DNA of 64,000 bases, taken from Chitinophaga pendula (GTDB taxonomy: Bacteria; Bacteroidota; Bacteroidia; Chitinophagales; Chitinophagaceae). Made by a program: the position numbers and the translations under genes. The stretch spans positions 868,001 to 932,000 of the forward strand of contig NZ_CP077769.1 of the NCBI RefSeq assembly GCF_020386615.1. The letters run 5' to 3'. The notes under the pieces are model-generated. The model searched no databases. It had not been told where the DNA came from and saw nothing but the letters and a program-made list of their open reading frames with translations. This document shows positions 45,940-56,245 of this stretch, piece by piece (position 1 is the first letter of the stretch; each line of letters opens with the position of its first letter).

Positions 45940-48900
45940 ATGAAAAGATGTATGTATCCAACCAACAAATGCTTATATCTCTTGCTGCTGCTGCTCACAC
46001 TCTCCTTGCCCGGACTCGCTCAGGACCAGGGAGCAATAAAAGGTGTCGTACAAGATGCCACAGCAGGTACGCCCCTTCCCGGCGTCAGCGTGAGTATTAA
46101 AGGGACAACAAAAGGGACCGCCACCGACGCTAATGGAAACTTCTCCATCACTGCCTCACCAGATGCCATATTGGTCTTTTCCTTTATGGGTTACGACAAA
46201 AAAGAAGTAAACATCACTGGTAACTCCTCCCTGACGATCAAATTGCAACAAACCACCGCCAACCTCGGAGAAGTAGTCGTAACCGCATTGGGAATAGAAC
46301 GCAAGACACGCTCATTAGGCTATGCCACCCAACAACTCAAAGGTGCCGATCTCGTAGCCGTAAAAGATCCCAATGGCAACATCATGAATAGCCTGAGCGG
46401 AAAAGTCGCAGGTATCGTTACCACTCCCGCCGCTACCGGCCCGGGTAGCGCAGTAAGGGTCGTACTCCGTGGTAACCGCTCCCTCACCGGCAACAACAAC
46501 GCCTTGATCGTCATCGATGGCGTACCAGTAGACAACACCATGTCCACAGAAGCCGGCGGCGGCGGCTCCGTCAATACCATCGCTACTCAGTCCAAAAGCA
46601 CCGGCAGCAGCTACTCCGGCAGCGATGGCGCTTCCAATATCAACCCGCAGGACATAGAATCTATCAACGTACTCAAAGGCCCGGCCGCCGCCGCACTATA
46701 TGGCAGCCGCGCCGCCAACGGTGCCCTGATCATCACCACCAAATCAGGTAAATCAGGCGCCATGTCCGTCAACTATAACGGCGGCTTCGCCATCGATCAA
46801 CCCAACCTCCTCATGAAATTCCAAAATACCTATGGCAGAGGAAATGGCGGAACATACGCCCCCTCCGCCGCAGAAAGCTGGGGCGCCCCGCGTAAAACAT
46901 ACCCGGGCAACGTAAAAAGCTTTTATAATACCGGCACCTCCATCAATAATTCAATAGACATATCAGGGGGCTCAGAAAAACTACGAGGATATGCCTCCTA
47001 TACCAATAATGCCAACACCGGCATCATAGCAGGTAATAACCTCCAACGCCATACCCTTAACCTCCGCCTCAACGCTCAGGTAACACCTCGTCTCACTACA
47101 GATGTGAAAGTGACCTACCTCGATCAGAAGATCAAAAACAAACCACGCCTGGGAGACAACGGCATCGCCAACGAAGCCCTCATCATGCCTCGCGATATGA
47201 GCCCCGACTCACTCAAAATGTATGAACGTTTCGATGCCACCGGCAAACCCATCCCCGTCTACTGGACCAACTCCTCCATCTATGTCAATCCATACTGGGA
47301 TGTCAACCGTACCAGCCTCAATGAAAACCGCAACAGGGTCATCCTCCTCGGAACCGCTAAATATAAACTGACAGACTGGCTCAATATTCAGGGCCGATAC
47401 AGCCTTGACCGCTATGATGATAAAATCACCGGCAGCTACCACGAAGGCACCCTCGCCATGCCCATCGCACCGGGTGGCCGATATATCGAAGGCACCATCA
47501 GCCAGTGGGAACGTAATATGGATGTACTCCTGAGCGGCGCCAACAAGATCGCAGGAGATATCGGCGTCAGCTATAACCTCGGCGCCGCCGTAATGACCCG
47601 CCGTGGCGCCAACAAACAATCGCTGGCCAACGGTCTGGTCGTACCGAATAGATTTCATCTCAACTTCGCCGCCACACCAGCATTCGCAGTCATCGACTTC
47701 GAAAGGGAAATTCAATCCGTTTATGGTAGCGCCTCCTTCGACTTCCGGCAATACCTCTACCTCGATGTCAGCGCCCGCAACGACTGGTCCTCCACCTTGC
47801 CAGCACCACATAGCTACTTTTACCCGTCAGTAGCACTGTCTGCCGTCGTATCAGATATGGTCCACCTGCCTGCCTGGATCACCTACGGGAAAGTACGGGC
47901 AACCTACTCCCAGGTCGGTAATGATGCCGACTCGTACCTCCTCATGCAGGCATACAGCTACTCACAGGGCACCGGCAATGGCTTCATTTCACGGGATAAC
48001 CTGAAATATATCCCCGATCTCAAACCCGAACAGACTAAATCCTATGAAGTAGGCCTCGACTGGCGCTTCCTCAATGATCGTATCGGCGTCGACCTCGCCC
48101 TCTATAAAACCAATACCATCAATCAGCTCATATTCATCGGCGTACCACAGGCAACAGGATTCAACCAGCAATATGTCAATGTAGGTAACATACAGAACCA
48201 GGGTATAGAAATAGTACTGACAGGTACACCTGTCAAACAAAAGAACTTCACCTGGAATACTACGGTCAACTTCGCCCGCAATAAAAATAAAGTGATCTCC
48301 CTCCTCGATGGCATCAACGAAACCAGCCTCTCACCTTCCAACATCCTGGGTAGCCTGCTGATAAGACCTGGCGGCGCATACGGAGATATCTACGACCGCA
48401 CCTGGGCCAAAGATGAGAAAACAGGGCAATACCTGGTGAACAGCGCAGGTCTGCCGGTCATGACCAATACCTTGCAGAAACTGGGCAACTTCAACCCCGA
48501 CTTCACCTTGGGATGGAGCAATCGCTTTCAATACAAACAATTCGATCTGAACGTGCTCGTCGATGGCAGGGTAGGAGGGATATTAGTCTCAGGCACCGAC
48601 GCATTCCTCGCATACTATGGCCTCGGAGACTATACCACCAACCACCGCGATGGCGGCCTGGTATTGCCTGGCGTAGTGGCCGATGGCACTAACAATACCA
48701 CCACTATCAATGCCGAAAAACTATGGACCAACGTATCACAGAGTGGTCGTAACGGTTACGCCCAGTTCTTCGCCTACAGCGCTACCAACTTCAGATTGAG
48801 AGAACTGGCACTGGGATATAATTTTGAACTGAACAATAAATTTGTGAAACAGGCAAGAATATCACTCACCGGCCGTAACCTCTTTTTCTTCTATCGCGGC

Positions 48901-49050
48901 CGCTCCACACTCGATATACCGGGCATAGGCAAACGAAAACTTCCCGTAGATCCGGAAGCAGCCATCGGTACCAGTAACTACCAGGGAATAGAATCCGGAC
49001 TGCTACCCGCCACCCGCAGCTTCGGTGTTAATATCAGCCTTTCCTTCTAA
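45940..49050 (+). CDS. SusC/RagA-family TonB-linked outer membrane protein
   Basis: This is a 1036-residue protein. It has a signal peptide (about 1-27, ending SLPGLAQD), a carboxypeptidase-regulatory-like domain (about 30-110; GVVQDATAGTPLPGVSVSIKG) and a plug (about 115-270; NNALIVIDGVPVDN, GSRAANGALIITTKSGK). A large barrel follows, ending in an aromatic residue (FGVNISLSF). It is the outer-membrane import channel of the locus, working with the SusD protein encoded 20 bases downstream. It is the first gene of an apparent nine-gene operon and is divergent from the LacI gene. The downstream enzymes point to oligosaccharides with N-acetylhexosamine and uronic acid as cargo. Confidence 0.95.
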   Translation: MKRCMYPTNKCLYLLLLLLTLSLPGLAQDQGAIKGVVQDATAGTPLPGVSVSIKGTTKGTATDANGNFSITASPDAILVFSFMGYDKKEVNITGNSSLTIKLQQTTANLGEVVVTALGIERKTRSLGYATQQLKGADLVAVKDPNGNIMNSLSGKVAGIVTTPAATGPGSAVRVVLRGNRSLTGNNNALIVIDGVPVDNTMSTEAGGGGSVNTIATQSKSTGSSYSGSDGASNINPQDIESINVLKGPAAAALYGSRAANGALIITTKSGKSGAMSVNYNGGFAIDQPNLLMKFQNTYGRGNGGTYAPSAAESWGAPRKTYPGNVKSFYNTGTSINNSIDISGGSEKLRGYASYTNNANTGIIAGNNLQRHTLNLRLNAQVTPRLTTDVKVTYLDQKIKNKPRLGDNGIANEALIMPRDMSPDSLKMYERFDATGKPIPVYWTNSSIYVNPYWDVNRTSLNENRNRVILLGTAKYKLTDWLNIQGRYSLDRYDDKITGSYHEGTLAMPIAPGGRYIEGTISQWERNMDVLLSGANKIAGDIGVSYNLGAAVMTRRGANKQSLANGLVVPNRFHLNFAATPAFAVIDFEREIQSVYGSASFDFRQYLYLDVSARNDWSSTLPAPHSYFYPSVALSAVVSDMVHLPAWITYGKVRATYSQVGNDADSYLLMQAYSYSQGTGNGFISRDNLKYIPDLKPEQTKSYEVGLDWRFLNDRIGVDLALYKTNTINQLIFIGVPQATGFNQQYVNVGNIQNQGIEIVLTGTPVKQKNFTWNTTVNFARNKNKVISLLDGINETSLSPSNILGSLLIRPGGAYGDIYDRTWAKDEKTGQYLVNSAGLPVMTNTLQKLGNFNPDFTLGWSNRFQYKQFDLNVLVDGRVGGILVSGTDAFLAYYGLGDYTTNHRDGGLVLPGVVADGTNNTTTINAEKLWTNVSQSGRNGYAQFFAYSATNFRLRELALGYNFELNNKFVKQARISLTGRNLFFFYRGRSTLDIPGIGKRKLPVDPEAAIGTSNYQGIESGLLPATRSFGVNISLSF

Positions 49051-49070
49051 GCCTTCTAAATGTGATAATC

Positions 49071-50618
49071 ATGAAACACCTACTCCGATATATGATCCTG
49101 CCGGCAATAATAGTATCCATGGCTGCCTGCACCAAAAACTTCGAAGACATGAATACCAATCCGGGTAAGATCACAGACATCTCCGCCCGCGAACTGCCCT
49201 TCATGTTCTCAAGGGCTCAGTCGGCCGCCCCCATGAATCAATCATACTATCAGACCGCGCAAAACCTGTACGCAGATCTCTACGCCCAGTATTTTGCACT
49301 CACCACCACCAACTTCCAGACAGACCGCTACGTGATCAACGATGGGTGGCTCCCCCGCCCCGGTATCGTAGCCAACGTACTCACCGCACCTCAGCTCAAA
49401 ACAATCTTCCAATATACCGATCCGGCCTCCGGAGAATATGCCTTAGCCAGCATCATGTGGGTATACACCTTTCATCGCTTCACCGACTACTTCGGGCCAG
49501 TACCGTATTTCCAGGTAGGCGAAGCACAACAGCGTATACCCTACGATCCGCAGGATAAGATCTACGACGACTTCTTCAAACGGCTGGACCTAGCTGTCGC
49601 CAATCTCAAAAAACTATCCGTCGCCAATGTCTTCGGTACCTACGACCTGATATATGGTGGTGATGTACAGCAATGGATCCGTTTCGCCAACACACTACGC
49701 CTTCGGCTGGCCATGCGCATATCACTGGTAGCACCGGAACGTGCCAGGCAGGAAGCTGAAACCGCCATCGCCGCCGGCGTGATGACAGAAAATATCCATA
49801 CCGCCTGGCTCAAAAGATCACTGAAAAACGATGGGAATGGCCTCTCCCAAATTGGCTCCTACAACGAGTTCAGCATGAGCTCCACCATGGCGTCTTACCT
49901 GAAAGGATATAACGATCCCCGCCTCGAAGTATTCTTTCAGCCGTCCGTCGCCGGCAATAAATACAGAGGTCTCCGGAATGGTAGCACCGCTGCAGCTATC
50001 AACTTACCACTCAACCGCCCGGCCCAGACCTCCAATGTAGGAAAACGATGGGCTGCCTGGAATGGCGCCGCCTGGGTACCGCAACTCGAAGCCTCCCAAG
50101 CCGTCATCTACGCAGCAGAAGCCTACTTCCTGAGGGCAGAAGCAGCTTTGAATGGATGGAATGCTGCCGGATCAGCAGCAGACCTCTATGCCAAAGGAAT
50201 AGAGATGAGCCTGCGGCAATGGGGCATTACTGATGCATCCGTTATCAATAACTACATACAGTCCTCCGCAATGCCCACCGCTCCCGGAGATGCAGAAAAC
50301 TCCCCGGCAGTAGCAACCATACCGGTGAAATTCAGCCCCTCCGCAGATATCCAGCGGCAACAGATCGGCACCCAGAAATGGCTGGCCATCTACCCCGATG
50401 GTATAGAAGCTTGGGCTGAATACCGGCGCAGTGGCTATCCGCAAATGTACCCGGTACTACAGTCCGATAATACAGATCTCCCCGCAGGTGTCTTCATTAA
50501 ACGCCTCCCTTATCCGTCCACCGAAGCTACCACCAATAGCGAAGAACTGAAGAAAGGCATACAACTGCTGGGTGGCCCCGATAACGCAGCAACAAAGCTC
50601 TGGTGGGATAAAAATTGA
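49071..50618 (+). CDS. SusD/RagB-family substrate-binding lipoprotein
   Basis: This is a 515-residue protein from the ATG at 49071; a GTG three codons earlier is in frame. It has a lipoprotein signal with lipobox SMAAC, then KNFEDMNTNPGKITDIS and helices of the SusD fold. GEYALASIMWVYTFHRFTDYFGPVPYFQ and the C-terminal WLAIYPDGIEAWAEYRRSGYP segment are typical of the SusD-like branch found with peptide and glycan systems. It caps the SusC barrel and captures ligand at the surface. Confidence 0.93.
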   Translation: MKHLLRYMILPAIIVSMAACTKNFEDMNTNPGKITDISARELPFMFSRAQSAAPMNQSYYQTAQNLYADLYAQYFALTTTNFQTDRYVINDGWLPRPGIVANVLTAPQLKTIFQYTDPASGEYALASIMWVYTFHRFTDYFGPVPYFQVGEAQQRIPYDPQDKIYDDFFKRLDLAVANLKKLSVANVFGTYDLIYGGDVQQWIRFANTLRLRLAMRISLVAPERARQEAETAIAAGVMTENIHTAWLKRSLKNDGNGLSQIGSYNEFSMSSTMASYLKGYNDPRLEVFFQPSVAGNKYRGLRNGSTAAAINLPLNRPAQTSNVGKRWAAWNGAAWVPQLEASQAVIYAAEAYFLRAEAALNGWNAAGSAADLYAKGIEMSLRQWGITDASVINNYIQSSAMPTAPGDAENSPAVATIPVKFSPSADIQRQQIGTQKWLAIYPDGIEAWAEYRRSGYPQMYPVLQSDNTDLPAGVFIKRLPYPSTEATTNSEELKKGIQLLGGPDNAATKLWWDKN

Positions 50619-50621
50619 TGA

Positions 50622-52673
50622 ATGATGAAACACTTCGTAATAATCAGCTGTATATGCAGTATGGTAGTAGTTACAACACCACTATGTGGACAAACAACCA
50701 ATGCCGCTAACCAACCGGAAGACAGGATAGCCGCACAGCTGAGAAAAGAGGCAGCCGCTGCCTTCCGGCATCATAGCACTTCCTTCTCCATGCAACACTG
50801 GCGGGAAACAAAAGAGGCACTGAAACAAAAGATCATCCGCCACACCGGTGTCCGCATCGACCACGACCTGCCATTGCTGTATCGGGAAACAGGACATACC
50901 CAACAGAATGGATATGTCGTAAAGAATATCCTGTTCCAGACACAACCTGGCGTAATGGCGACCGCCAACTTGTACATACCCGATGGAAAAGGCCCCTTTC
51001 CTGCCGTCATCAACAGTCACGGACATTGGAAAGATGCCCGCATGGGAGAAATGGTCCAGTCCCTCGCCCATTCATTGGCTCAGCAGGGATTCGTATGCCT
51101 GAACATAGATGCCTGGGGCGCCGGAGAAAGAACGTCCATACAAGGCGAAGCAGAGTATCACGGGGCTAACCTGGGCGCCTCCCTGATGAACATCGGCACC
51201 TCACTCATGGGCATGCAGCTTACTGACAACATCAGAGGTGTCGACCTCTTATGCACATTGCAGGAAGTAGATAAAACCCGTATAGGTGCCACCGGCGCCA
51301 GCGGCGGCGGCAACCAGACCATGTGGCTCGCAGCACTGGACGAACGTATCAAAGCAGCCGCCCCGGTAGTAAGTGTAGGCACCTTCGAATCCTATATCGT
51401 ACATAGCAACTGCGTATGTGAACTGCTTCCCGATGGACTGACATTTACAGAAGAAGCGGCCGTTTTAGGTCTCATCGCACCGCGCGCACTCAAGATCTGT
51501 AACGCACAACGCGATGCCAGCAAGTCCTTCTCGCCGCAGGAAATGTTACGTACCTACCACCAGCTCTCACCCATATACGCTCAAGAGAAGGCAAAGGATA
51601 AATGCAGCTACGAAATATTCAATACCACACATGGATACTGGCCCGAGATCAGGGCCGCTGTACTGGGGTGGTTTACCTTACAGCTCAAAGGTACCGGCAC
51701 CGGCGCTCCGCAGCAACTAGCGACTGTCGATCTGCTGTCTTTGGAACAATTGGCCGTCTTTCCCCACACCAGCAGGGATACCGCCGTAATGAGTACCGCC
51801 GCCTATTGCCACCGGCAGGGTACATTACGCAGAGAAGCCTATCTGCATACAACCGCGTTTAATCAAGCCCGTAAAAGAAAGGAACTGGCAGAAATCCTGC
51901 GCTTACAGCCCGTACCACCAGCACAACAGGTACAGCATAAAAGCAAAACCGCCGGATGGGAACAGATCGAACTGACAACCGCAGCAGACCAGTTACCCGT
52001 ACTACTGAAACGGCCATCCCAAAAAGGGAAAACTTACACTATCATATTAACGCCCGCAGGAAAAGATAGCATACCCGCAAAACTCATACAAGAACTTACC
52101 GCTACTGGCAATGGGATCGTGTTGGTCGATGGCTGGGGAATAGGCACGCACAACGCACCGGAAGCACGTAAAATAGATGGTAGCCTGCCGCCTTTTCATA
52201 CACTGGCCCGCTCTATGATATGGTTGGGAAAAACGATACAGGGACAATGGGTACAGGAACTGCAACTCCTCACCGCGTTTTTAAGGCAAGAGCTGCAGGC
52301 ATCATCCATAAGTATCCACGCTTCAAAAGAGCTGGCAGTAGCCGCCTTGTGTTTTGCTGCCCTGGATGGTAACATATCTTCGCTGGCACTGAAGCACTGC
52401 CCGGTAAGCTACGTGTTCGATCAGCGCGCTGGCATAGACTATTTCAACATGGCCATTCATATACCAGGAATACTCCCCTGGGGAGATATATCCTTGTTGG
52501 CAGCACTGAGTAACGCAAACATCATACTCCATGAACCGGTTACCATGTCCGGTCATCCGCTGGATAACAACACACTGAAAAGCTATCAGCAGGAATTCAA
52601 CGAAATAAATATAAAGACAGGACGGAAAGGTCAAACCGTGCTTAAAAATGAAAACTTCGATTATGAAAAATAA
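50622..52673 (+). CDS. Secreted alpha/beta hydrolase, acetyl-xylan-esterase-like
   Basis: This 683-residue protein has a signal peptide (about 1-26). The N-terminal half (about 40-370) is an alpha/beta hydrolase with the nucleophile elbow GASGGG (Ser227), NSHGHWKDARMG before it and LNIDAWGAGERT, a pattern shared with AXE1-type acetyl esterases and glucuronoyl-esterase relatives. The C-terminal half (about 440-680) looks like a second, degenerate hydrolase fold without a clear catalytic set. In this locus it probably removes acetyl or other ester groups from the glycan before GH109 acts; the ester is not known. It starts 3 bases after the SusD gene. Confidence 0.75.
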   Translation: MMKHFVIISCICSMVVVTTPLCGQTTNAANQPEDRIAAQLRKEAAAAFRHHSTSFSMQHWRETKEALKQKIIRHTGVRIDHDLPLLYRETGHTQQNGYVVKNILFQTQPGVMATANLYIPDGKGPFPAVINSHGHWKDARMGEMVQSLAHSLAQQGFVCLNIDAWGAGERTSIQGEAEYHGANLGASLMNIGTSLMGMQLTDNIRGVDLLCTLQEVDKTRIGATGASGGGNQTMWLAALDERIKAAAPVVSVGTFESYIVHSNCVCELLPDGLTFTEEAAVLGLIAPRALKICNAQRDASKSFSPQEMLRTYHQLSPIYAQEKAKDKCSYEIFNTTHGYWPEIRAAVLGWFTLQLKGTGTGAPQQLATVDLLSLEQLAVFPHTSRDTAVMSTAAYCHRQGTLRREAYLHTTAFNQARKRKELAEILRLQPVPPAQQVQHKSKTAGWEQIELTTAADQLPVLLKRPSQKGKTYTIILTPAGKDSIPAKLIQELTATGNGIVLVDGWGIGTHNAPEARKIDGSLPPFHTLARSMIWLGKTIQGQWVQELQLLTAFLRQELQASSISIHASKELAVAALCFAALDGNISSLALKHCPVSYVFDQRAGIDYFNMAIHIPGILPWGDISLLAALSNANIILHEPVTMSGHPLDNNTLKSYQQEFNEINIKTGRKGQTVLKNENFDYEK

Positions 52674-54105
52674 CCGCAGAGACTTTCTGAAACTGGCAGG
52701 ACTGGCAGGAGTAGGATGGACCGGCGCCTCATTATTACCTGGAGAGGCCCTGGCACAACAGGCACCTAAAGACCGCCTGCCACAGATACGTAAGCAGGCC
52801 GCCCGTAAATATACCCAGCGCTTTAACATGAGCGGATACGCTGCTCCCGCCATCGAAACAGTACGCATCGGTTACATAGGACTTGGCAACAGGGGCGCCG
52901 CAGCAGTAGAAAGAGGATCCTACCTGGAGGGGGTAGAAATAAAAGCATTGTGCGACATCCGCCCCGGGAAAGCCGCCGAAGCACAACAACGCATACAACG
53001 CCCGGGACATCAGCCCCAATTATACAGCGGTACCGCCGATGCATGGAAACAGGTATGCGAAAGAGAAGATATAGATCTCATCTACATTGCCACCCCCTGG
53101 AGTTTACATACACCTATCGCACTCTATGCCATGAAACATGGCAAACATGTAGCCACCGAAATACCAGCCGCCGTTACCATGGAAGAATGCTGGCAACTGG
53201 TGGAAACCTCAGAAGCAACACGAAAACATTGCGTCATGCTCGAAAACTGCTGCTATGACTTCTTCGAACTGCTAACTCTCAACATGGCCAGGCAGGGATT
53301 CTTCGGAGAAATAATACATGGCGAAGGCGCATATATACACGATATACTCAATAGCCTGTTCGACAAAAATAAACGATACGACCTCTGGCGACTGAAAGAG
53401 AATGCCAAACGAAATGGTAACCTCTATCCCACACATGGACTGGGCCCCATCTGCCAGGTAATGGACATCAACCGCGGAGATAGTATGGACTACCTGGTGT
53501 CAATGTCCGGCAATGACTTTATGATGGCTGCAATGGCCAAAGAAGTGGCCGCAAGGGACGAAACGTTCAGACCCTACGTAGGGAAACCCTTCCGGGGTAA
53601 TATGAATACAACGACCATCCGCACACGTAAAGGTCGTACCATCATGCTCCAGCACGATGTCACCTCCCCACGTCCTTATTCCCGTATCCACCTCGTCAGC
53701 GGCACAAAAGCCGTAGCCCAGAAATACCCGCTGGAACCCCGCATTGCCACCAGTCACGAAGGATGGTTGCCCGATACGGAATTTAAAGCGCTGGAAGAAA
53801 AATTTACACCGCCCATCGTACACAAATTGGGAGAAATGGCCAGGCAGATCGGCGGACATGGGGGTATGGACTTCCTCATGGACTGGCGACTCATCGACTG
53901 CCTGCGCAACGGCCTGCCAATGGACATGGATGTATACGATGCCGCCTCCTGGACCGCCGTCGGCCTGCTCAGTGAATGGTCCGTAGCCAACCGCTCCGCA
54001 TCTATCGACGTACCCGACTTTACCGCAGGTGCCTGGAAACATAATAAGCCAGTAGACATCTCCCTGCAGAAAGGAGGAACTACCGGCGTAAAAGTAAACA
54101 CATAA
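52663..54105 (+). CDS. GH109 alpha-N-acetylgalactosaminidase, Gfo/Idh/MocA fold
   Basis: This is a 480-residue protein from the ATG at 52663 (MKNNRRDFLKLAG), giving a twin-arginine signal; an ATG five codons earlier is also open. A Rossmann domain follows (VRIGYIGLGNRG; YIATPWSLHTP; GKHVATEIPAA). LENCCYDFFELLTLNMARQG, GEGAYIHD and THGLGPICQVMDINRGDSMDYLVS match GH109, which cleaves terminal alpha-GalNAc through an NAD-dependent oxidation-elimination route with the cofactor kept bound. Twin-arginine export of a folded, NAD-loaded enzyme fits this. It overlaps the esterase gene by 11 bases and precedes NagB, so released GalNAc is probably the carbon source. A plain sugar oxidoreductase is the alternative. 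Confidence 0.85.
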   Translation: MKNNRRDFLKLAGLAGVGWTGASLLPGEALAQQAPKDRLPQIRKQAARKYTQRFNMSGYAAPAIETVRIGYIGLGNRGAAAVERGSYLEGVEIKALCDIRPGKAAEAQQRIQRPGHQPQLYSGTADAWKQVCEREDIDLIYIATPWSLHTPIALYAMKHGKHVATEIPAAVTMEECWQLVETSEATRKHCVMLENCCYDFFELLTLNMARQGFFGEIIHGEGAYIHDILNSLFDKNKRYDLWRLKENAKRNGNLYPTHGLGPICQVMDINRGDSMDYLVSMSGNDFMMAAMAKEVAARDETFRPYVGKPFRGNMNTTTIRTRKGRTIMLQHDVTSPRPYSRIHLVSGTKAVAQKYPLEPRIATSHEGWLPDTEFKALEEKFTPPIVHKLGEMARQIGGHGGMDFLMDWRLIDCLRNGLPMDMDVYDAASWTAVGLLSEWSVANRSASIDVPDFTAGAWKHNKPVDISLQKGGTTGVKVNT

Positions 54106-54143
54106 CCATTTTTATAATCACCGAGTTAATAATCTTTTATCCA

Positions 54144-54884
54144 ATGAAAGTTATCCGATCAGCAGATCATCAGCAACTGGGAACCCAGGCAGGAAAAGCC
54201 GCCGCCGAATTGATACGTAATGCCATCACAGCAAAAGGACATGCCAATATCATTCTGGCAACAGGTACCAGCCAGTTCGAAACACTCCGGCAGCTCATAG
54301 AAGAAAATATCGACTGGAGTAAAGTAAACATGTTCCACCTGGATGAGTACATAGACCTGCCGGAACAACATCCTGCAAGCTTTCGCAAATACCTCAAAGA
54401 ACGTTTTCTGCAAAAAGTTACACCGCTCAATAATGCTTTTCTCGTAAATGGAGAAGCAGAACCGGCAGCAGAATGCGTACGACTGGGTAAACTCATTCAG
54501 GATCATCCTATAGATGTAGCTTTAGTAGGAGTAGGGGAGAATGGACACCTCGCGTTTAATGATCCACCGGCAGATTTTAATACCAGGCAACCTTATATCG
54601 TGGTAAATCTAGACACTGACTGCCGCAAACAACAGATGAACGAAGGATGGTTCGCTTCGATCGACGAAGTGCCGGCACAAGCAATCAGCATGTCTGTATA
54701 CCAGATCATGCAGGCCAAGCATATCATCTGCTCCGTACCGGGAAAACGTAAAGCACTGGCAGTAAAGAACAGCCTCGAACAACCCGTGGATAACCGCTAT
54801 CCGGCCAGTATCCTGCAGTCACATGAAAACTGCATATTTTACCTGGACCCCGAGTCCGCAGCCGGATTGTCCGCACATAACTAA
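54144..54884 (+). CDS. nagB: Glucosamine-6-phosphate deaminase
   Basis: This 246-residue protein is close to the NagB length. MFHLDEYIDLPEQHPASFRKYL and VALVGVGENGHLAFNDPPADF are the active-site segments of the family (aldose-ketose isomerase/deaminase). It converts glucosamine-6-phosphate, or galactosamine-6-phosphate in AgaS/AgaI-like relatives, to a ketose phosphate plus ammonia in the cytoplasm. It lies after GH109 and before the sugar transporter and NagA, so it should act after NagA in amino-sugar use. Whether it prefers gluco or galacto sugars cannot be told. Confidence 0.9.
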   Translation: MKVIRSADHQQLGTQAGKAAAELIRNAITAKGHANIILATGTSQFETLRQLIEENIDWSKVNMFHLDEYIDLPEQHPASFRKYLKERFLQKVTPLNNAFLVNGEAEPAAECVRLGKLIQDHPIDVALVGVGENGHLAFNDPPADFNTRQPYIVVNLDTDCRKQQMNEGWFASIDEVPAQAISMSVYQIMQAKHIICSVPGKRKALAVKNSLEQPVDNRYPASILQSHENCIFYLDPESAAGLSAHN

Positions 54885-54908
54885 GCACCGGACCAAACTA
54901 CATAGCAC

Positions 54909-56228
54909 ATGAAGAAAACTACAGCGGCATTGGATGCAAAAGCTTTTAGCAAACGGGACACCATGATCTCCCTGATCATCATCGGGATGCTGTTTTTTAT
55001 CTTCGGATTTGTATCATGGGTCAATGCCATCCTGATTCCTTACTTTAAAGTGGCCTGCGAATTGAACCACTTCCAGTCCTATCTGGTCACATTCGCATTT
55101 TATATCGCTTATTTCGTCATGTCCGTCCCGTCTTCCTATTTGCTCAAAGCCATCGGCTTCAAAAATGGTATCATGTGCGGATTCCTGGTCATGGCAGCAG
55201 GCGCCTTCATTTTCATACCGGCCGCACTTTTTCGCGTGTATGAAGTGTTTTTAGTAGGATTGTTTACGATAGGATTAGGGTTGGCAGTGTTACAAACCGC
55301 TGCCAATCCCTATATCACCATCCTGGGTGAAAAAGAAAGAGCCGCCCAGCGCATCAGCATAATGGGCATCTGTAATAAAGGAGCAGGTATATTAGCACCT
55401 GTACTATTTGCCGCCGTTATTCTCAAAGCTACCGACAATGAACTGTTTGCCAGCCTGGCCAATATGGACGATGGAGAAAAAGCCGCCGCACTGGATACCC
55501 TGATAAGACGCGTAATAATACCGTATGCCATCCTGGGCATTGTACTGATCGGCTTGGGAACGATCGTCCGTATGTCTCCGCTCCCCGAAATCAACACCGA
55601 AGAGGAAAGTGCAGCAATCGCCATGGTCAATGCAGCAAAGAATAACATATTGCAGTTCCCACACCTGGTACTGGGAGCATTGGCCATCTTTTTGCATGTA
55701 GGTACGCAGGTAATCGCAGTAGATACCGTCATCGGATACGCCGGTTCTATGGGTATACAGCTGCTGGAAGCGAAAGTATTTCCTTCCTATACACTGACCG
55801 CCACCATTTGCGGCTACTTCCTGGGTATCCTGCTGATACCCCGCTACCTGAGCCAGCTGCGTGTCCTGCAAATATGCACCGTCATGGGTGCCATATTTAC
55901 CCTATTGATCATTTTCGCGGGTGGAGAAATAAAACTTTTAGGCCATACCGCCGACGTCTCCCTCTGGTTCGTAATAATGTTGGGGCTCGCCAACTCAATG
56001 GTATGGGCCGGCATATGGCCCCTGGCGCTCGATGGCCTGGGACGATTCACCAAACTGGGCGCCTCCGTTATGATAATGGGACTCTGTGGAAATGCTATCA
56101 TGCCATTGCTATATGGACATTTCGCAGATATATACAATGTGAAAGATGCTTATTGGGTCTTATTCCCTTGCTACCTGTATCTCGTATTTTACGCATTCAG
56201 AGGATATAGGTATCGAACATGGCGATAA
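54909..56228 (+). CDS. MFS sugar transporter, GluP/FucP family
   Basis: This 439-residue protein has 12 membrane spans. It contains FFIFGFVSWVNAILIPYFKVACELNHFQSYLV, the FucP/GluP-type first loop, and GLGLAVLQTAANPYITILG, which carries the conserved NPY motif of this branch. It is a proton-linked sugar importer of the inner membrane. Between nagB and nagA it probably carries GalNAc or GlcNAc, as NagP-type members of this family do. It sits 24 bases after nagB. Confidence 0.9.
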   Translation: MKKTTAALDAKAFSKRDTMISLIIIGMLFFIFGFVSWVNAILIPYFKVACELNHFQSYLVTFAFYIAYFVMSVPSSYLLKAIGFKNGIMCGFLVMAAGAFIFIPAALFRVYEVFLVGLFTIGLGLAVLQTAANPYITILGEKERAAQRISIMGICNKGAGILAPVLFAAVILKATDNELFASLANMDDGEKAAALDTLIRRVIIPYAILGIVLIGLGTIVRMSPLPEINTEEESAAIAMVNAAKNNILQFPHLVLGALAIFLHVGTQVIAVDTVIGYAGSMGIQLLEAKVFPSYTLTATICGYFLGILLIPRYLSQLRVLQICTVMGAIFTLLIIFAGGEIKLLGHTADVSLWFVIMLGLANSMVWAGIWPLALDGLGRFTKLGASVMIMGLCGNAIMPLLYGHFADIYNVKDAYWVLFPCYLYLVFYAFRGYRYRTWR

Positions 56229-56245
56229 CCTGAAAATTAAATAAG